A stretch of DNA of 64,000 bases, taken from NCBI RefSeq assembly GCF_040546765.1, contig NZ_JBEPOK010000001.1, forward strand, positions 2,790,001-2,854,000. Reading direction: 5' to 3'. Each line of letters opens with the position of its first letter. The stretch's first letter is position 1. The DNA is from Arthrobacter sp. OAP107 (GTDB lineage Bacteria > Actinomycetota > Actinomycetes > Actinomycetales > Micrococcaceae). Under the pieces are notes generated by a model, which searched no databases, was not told the origin of the DNA, and saw only the letters and a program-made list of their open reading frames with translations. Below are positions 60,924-64,000 of the stretch, in pieces. Position numbers and translations under genes: made by a program.

Positions 60924-61943
60924 TCAGAGGGTGAGAAGGACCTTGGTGGCGGTGCGCTCGTCCATCGCCTTGTACCCTTCCGGCGCCCGGTCGAGGGGAA
61001 GCGTGAGGTCGAAGACCTTGCCGGGATCGATCTTCCGGTCCCAGACCATCTGGATCAGGTCCGGCAGGAATCGGCGCACCGGCGCCGGGCCGCCGAGGGT
61101 GTGGATTCCGGCAAAGAACAGCTCGATGCCGGGGACGTGGACGTCGTAGTTCACGCCGACGTAGCCGAGGTGTCCTCCGCCGCGGGTGGCGCCGATGGCC
61201 TGCATGAACGATTCCTGCGTGCCCACCGCCTCGACCACCGAGTGCGCACCCAGCCCGCCGGTCAGTTCCTTGATCTTGGCGATGCCCTCGTCACCGCGCT
61301 CTTCGACGATGTCCGTCGCGCCGTAGAACCTGGCCAGCTCCTGGCGGTCCTTGTGCCTGCTCATGGCGATGATCCGCTCCGCGCCGAGTTCCTTGGCGGC
61401 GAGAATCGCCATGAGGCCCACCGCCCCGTCTCCGACGACGGCCACCGTCTTGCCGGGTCCGGCCTGGGCGGCGACGGCTGCGAACCAGCCGGTGCCCAGC
61501 ACATCGGACGTGGCCAGCAGCGACGGAATCAGCTCCGGATCGGGCTGCCCGGGCGTCGCCACCAGGGTTCCGTCGGCGTAAGGGATGCGGGCCTTCTCGG
61601 CCTGGGTGCCGATCTCAGCGACGAACTCTGCATGCACGCACTTGGACTGGAAACCTGACTGGCAGATCTCGCAGGTATTGTCGGAGATGACGAAGGATCC
61701 GACGACGAAATCGCCCACCTTGACGTTCTTCACCTCCGCGCCGACCTCCTCGACCACACCGACGTACTCGTGCCCCATCACCTTGTGATCCGCCGGTTCG
61801 ATGCCACGGTAGGGCCACAGGTCCGATCCGCAGATGCAGGTCGCCGTCAGCCGGATAATCGCATCAGTCGGGGCGATGATCTTCGGGTCCTCACGTTCCT
61901 CCACCCGGACGTCCCCGGCGGTGTACAGGACAACTCCACGCAT
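60924..61943 (-). CDS. Zinc-dependent alcohol dehydrogenase
   Basis: A 339-aa medium-chain dehydrogenase: CICGSDLWPYRG and GHEYVGVVEEVG for the catalytic zinc, VAVVGDGAVGLMAILAAKEL for NAD(P). The structural-zinc loop reads SDNTCEICQSGFQSKC, with only three of four cysteines; Asp or Asn replaces the first, as in some relatives. ATG 61943 has AGGAG seven bases upstream. Its probable regulator is the XRE gene that follows. Confidence 0.9.
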   Translation of the reverse strand: MRGVVLYTAGDVRVEEREDPKIIAPTDAIIRLTATCICGSDLWPYRGIEPADHKVMGHEYVGVVEEVGAEVKNVKVGDFVVGSFVISDNTCEICQSGFQSKCVHAEFVAEIGTQAEKARIPYADGTLVATPGQPDPELIPSLLATSDVLGTGWFAAVAAQAGPGKTVAVVGDGAVGLMAILAAKELGAERIIAMSRHKDRQELARFYGATDIVEERGDEGIAKIKELTGGLGAHSVVEAVGTQESFMQAIGATRGGGHLGYVGVNYDVHVPGIELFFAGIHTLGGPAPVRRFLPDLIQMVWDRKIDPGKVFDLTLPLDRAPEGYKAMDERTATKVLLTL

Positions 61944-62486
61944 ATGACTCTCCTAGCTTTGCTGCTGCGCGCCACGAGCGCGCACCATTGCTTCGGGTGT
62001 TTGATACTCCTATTAGACATTTAGTGATGCAGGCTGTGGGAGGCCATGCGAGAACCCCCCAGCGTTAGCCGCACCATCAGCGGTCCTAGCCAGGGGCAAC
62101 AATTTGACGACATGGGTTATAGGTATGTCTTCCTCACCCTGCTGGTCGCCCCGAAACCGATGGAGTCAGCAGCATGCCTCGCATAGCCAACAGCGGCACA
62201 ACAACCCCCGGTTCACGCTTTTACGCTGCTGGATCCAGGATCAACATCACCTCGACGCCACCTGCCCTCGGCGTGGCAAATTCTTCGACCGTTGCAAGGC
62301 AACGCGTGTCGCAGGATCGCTTATGGGCCAACAATTAATGCGGCCTTTCATCGAGAAGGTCATGCTGCCCTGTGCCGAAACTGTCATGACCAAGTAACAG
62401 GTCACTGCGTAGGCCAACGACGCCAAAGGAGATCTCACCTTGAAGAAATGCGGCAGCAGAACCATATCCGCAATCAATTCGGGGAC
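61944..62486. other. Gene-free stretch before the right repeat
   Basis: About 540 bases with no supported gene. GTCATG...ATGA units of the kind seen at 527-926 begin here (near 62359). A plus-strand frame at 62104-62397 has no ribosome site or family resemblance. Confidence 0.3.
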
Positions 62487-62559
62487 AGGTCATGCCGCCC
62501 TCCCCCGCACCCACCATGGATAAGCAGATCAGCCACCAACAGCCGTAAGGAGGCACCTG

Positions 62560-62712
62560 GTGAACACCCAGCGACGCACCAAAGAAACTCACACCGAATA
62601 TCTCACAGGTCATGTCGGCCGAGCCATGAACGCCCATGAACTGGTAACGAACAACAACCCGTCCATCCAGGAAGGCAAGGAGGCACCCGGCCACAGCACC
62701 GGCCACCAATGA
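62560..62712 (+). CDS. Putative 50-aa small protein inside the right repeat
   Basis: GTG 62560 is preceded by TAAGGAGGCACCTG, a textbook Shine-Dalgarno with ideal spacing. The frame encodes VNTQRRTKETHTEYLTGHVG..., ending EAPGHSTGHQ, the same length as its partner at 876. A GGCCCC...GGGGCC hairpin follows the stop directly. About 18 of 50 residues differ from the left copy, with few silent changes, so protein-level selection is not evident. Function unknown. Confidence 0.42.
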   Translation: MNTQRRTKETHTEYLTGHVGRAMNAHELVTNNNPSIQEGKEAPGHSTGHQ

Positions 62713-62792
62713 AAAAGGCCCCCGAAGGGGCCTACAAGTGAACAAATGTCCACAGTCAGAGGCTAAAAAGCCTCTGAACAGGGAAAACACGT

Positions 62793-62813
62793 GCCCGAGG
62801 TGGGACTCGAACC
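62793..62813 (-). other. tRNA 3'-end fragment (possible att half-site), right
   Basis: Identical over 21 bases to the fragment at 1111-1131: minus-strand GGTTCGAGTCCCACCTCGGGC, then CAC. It includes the T-loop and acceptor 3' strand but no other tRNA part. Confidence 0.6.
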
Positions 62814-62900
62814 AGCCGCTCCCCCTGCAAATCCGCCCCTCTTTCGAAAACATCCCCAATCCGGCCCAGTCCGATACCGGTACAACCGAATCCGAAGCCG

Positions 62901-62931
62901 AGGGTGTGGACAGTGTCCACACCCTCTTTTT
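62901..62931 (+). terminator. Rho-independent terminator, right repeat
   Basis: AGGGTGTGGACA, G, TGTCCACACCCT, then CTTTTT. The same hairpin as at 1219 with a changed middle base, and a slightly longer T-run. Confidence 0.72.
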
Positions 62932-63289
62932 GTGAGCAATTTGAGCCCCAAACCAGTCCGAGTGCGACGGCCCTTTGGGGGAACCCTCTCCACGACCGGC
63001 CGCCGCTCCGCCCCGTGCAATACCATTCCAGGGCTCAGCCGCAATCCGACGAACGACTCTGTCTGAGCAATTCTGTGTGAAGCAAGCCGAGGGCTGGGCT
63101 TCAATATACGTCATAGCGTTATCACCTCCTTCGAACTTCTCATGGGCGCAGACCACAGAAGAAGGCATGACCCGAACCTCGCCCTATCGAGCACCGGACT
63201 GCGGCAAGGCCCGGCACCTTTCAACATGCGAAACGCCGGTGACCTGCGCTTCAAGTGACCCGTCACTGGACGAGAGAATGGCGCATCCA

Positions 63290-63678
63290 TCCGGGGGGTG
63301 ATGCGCGACCGGGTCGCCACGGCTGGCGCCGGGATGCTCCGCACGATGTTCCTGGCCGGGGCTGCCAGGTTCTGCAGAACCAACAGATGCACACCCGCGA
63401 CGACACTGACGACCGGCTGGTTTTCGCGGAACGTCAGCTGCTTGAGCACCTCCTCCGCCTGCTGCGGTAATACGCACAAAACGGCCACGCCGCTCTGGTC
63501 GATGACCTCTTGGTTGGTGGAGGCGGCCCCCGCTGTTTGGAAGCGCCAGCTAGGTCAGCGGAACGAGCCTGACTGCGCGGGGAGAGCATTATGTGGGGGG
63601 CTGCGCGACGCCTTCGCAGAGGCCGACGACAATTGACGAGGCGATAGACCCGACGCCGAGTATGCCGAACGTGGTCAA
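63290..63678 (-). pseudogene. proC: Pyrroline-5-carboxylate reductase-like remnant
   Basis: TTG 63678, after GAAAGGACTTTCGC, opens LTTFGILGVGSIASSIVVGL, the Rossmann start of ProC-type reductases. It continues in another frame (IMLSPRSQARSADLA) and in a third (TNQEVIDQSGVAVLCVLPQQ, AEEVLKQLTFRENQPVVSVV, PARNIVRSIPAPAVATRSRI), the typical AVKPQ- and MPN-like segments. At least two frameshifts occur and the C-terminal helical domain is missing. Upstream, 63679-64000 shows no recognised gene. Confidence 0.75.
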
Positions 63679-64000
63679 GCGAAAGTCCTTTCGTTGAGAG
63701 GTGGAGATGCAAGCTCCTTGCCAGGCGGGCATGGGGCGGCCACGATGCTTCGAGACGACCGAGGAACCCCTTGCCACGGTCGCTAGAGCGGTCCGACGAT
63801 GGTGACGTTTCCTGGAATCGCGGCGCAGCATCACAAGGCCCTGCATCACAAGGAGTTCAGCCAAGCCGAACCGGCAAATCCCCTTTTGAGCGAATCCAGG
63901 CAGGGCGTCACTGATTGCTGGAAACACCCAGAATCGGACTGCCCTCGAACTGCAGGACAGCTTCTGAAACTGGGCGGCGGCCTTTAAGCAGTCGAGCCGC

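Larger units (their letters stand above)
62487..62930. repeat. Right copy of ~450-bp imperfect direct repeat
   Basis: Same orientation and order of landmarks as 801-1248: GTCATGCCGCCC, GTG ORF, GGCCCCCGAAGGGGCC hairpin, CAGAGGCTAAAAAGCCTCTG hairpin (perfect here, one mismatch in the left copy), tRNA fragment and terminal hairpin. The divergence from the left copy argues against a recent duplication. Confidence 0.85.

Noticed and set aside
62104..62397. 97-aa plus-strand frame before the right repeat
   Set aside because: No ribosome site, unusual composition, no family resemblance.

Overview
The window looks like an accessory region of a high-GC Gram-positive, most likely an Arthrobacter-type actinomycete (Micrococcaceae). 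The strongest support is a fused E2-E1 2-oxoglutarate decarboxylase-type protein, an architecture of Actinomycetota. IS110, IS1380 and IS481 remnants, MHS-type transporters and a PanD of actinobacterial type agree with this. No ribosomal or core housekeeping block is present. Genus placement is inference from sequence style, not a search result.

Layout. (1) 1-1.25 kb: edge of an unknown gene, an IS481 remnant and the left copy of a ~450-bp repeat. The repeat carries a tRNA 3'-end fragment, a 50-codon ORF and a terminator. (2) 1.6-9.3 kb: a glycogen-debranching-like glycosidase, an MHS transporter, a divergent IclR/SDR pair and an MFS exporter. (3) 9.4-12.2 kb: two broken IS110 transposases, one with a candidate bridge-RNA end. 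A second, solo copy of that end lies at 6.0-6.2 kb. (4) 12.3-24.5 kb: a seven-gene minus-strand operon (SDR, SnoaL-like, sugar-type ABC permease, lipoprotein, ATPase-permease fusion, cupin, aldehyde dehydrogenase). It is divergent from a zinc alcohol dehydrogenase and a LysR regulator. (5) 24.9-29.0 kb: alcohol dehydrogenase, MFS transporter and a second, near-identical LysR. (6) 29.2-33.0 kb: CoA-transferase, an SDR with a degenerate active site, a VOC protein and an unsecreted solute-binding-like protein. (7) 33.9-39.5 kb: CitE-like lyase, CoA-transferase, MHS transporter, enolase-superfamily enzyme and SnoaL-like protein. (8) 39.6-45.9 kb: GntR regulator, frameshifted panD, and an acyl-CoA dehydrogenase facing a MaoC-CitE pair around a perfect palindrome, then a frameshifted MFS gene. 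(9) 46.3-55.9 kb: aldehyde dehydrogenase, SDR, MHS transporter, a shortened E2-E1 2-oxoacid decarboxylase paralogue and an aldo/keto reductase. (10) 56-62 kb: SDR/TetR pair, IS1380 remnant, XRE regulator and alcohol dehydrogenase. (11) 62.5-64 kb: right copy of the terminal repeat and a proC pseudogene.

As a whole the region reads as a catabolic island. Uptake systems (one ABC, three MHS, three other MFS) feed alcohol, aldehyde and acyl-CoA oxidation. Two CoA-transferase/hydratase/CitE-lyase sets could cleave branched C5 dicarboxyl-CoA esters to acetyl-CoA or propionyl-CoA plus a 2-oxoacid. Each block has its own regulator (IclR, LysR x2, GntR, TetR, XRE). Decay is heavy: at least three IS remnants and frameshifts in panD, an MFS gene, a DUF202-like gene and proC. 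The paired terminal repeats with tRNA fragments suggest that the ~61.7 kb between them arrived or was remodelled at a tRNA target, but no integrase was found inside.
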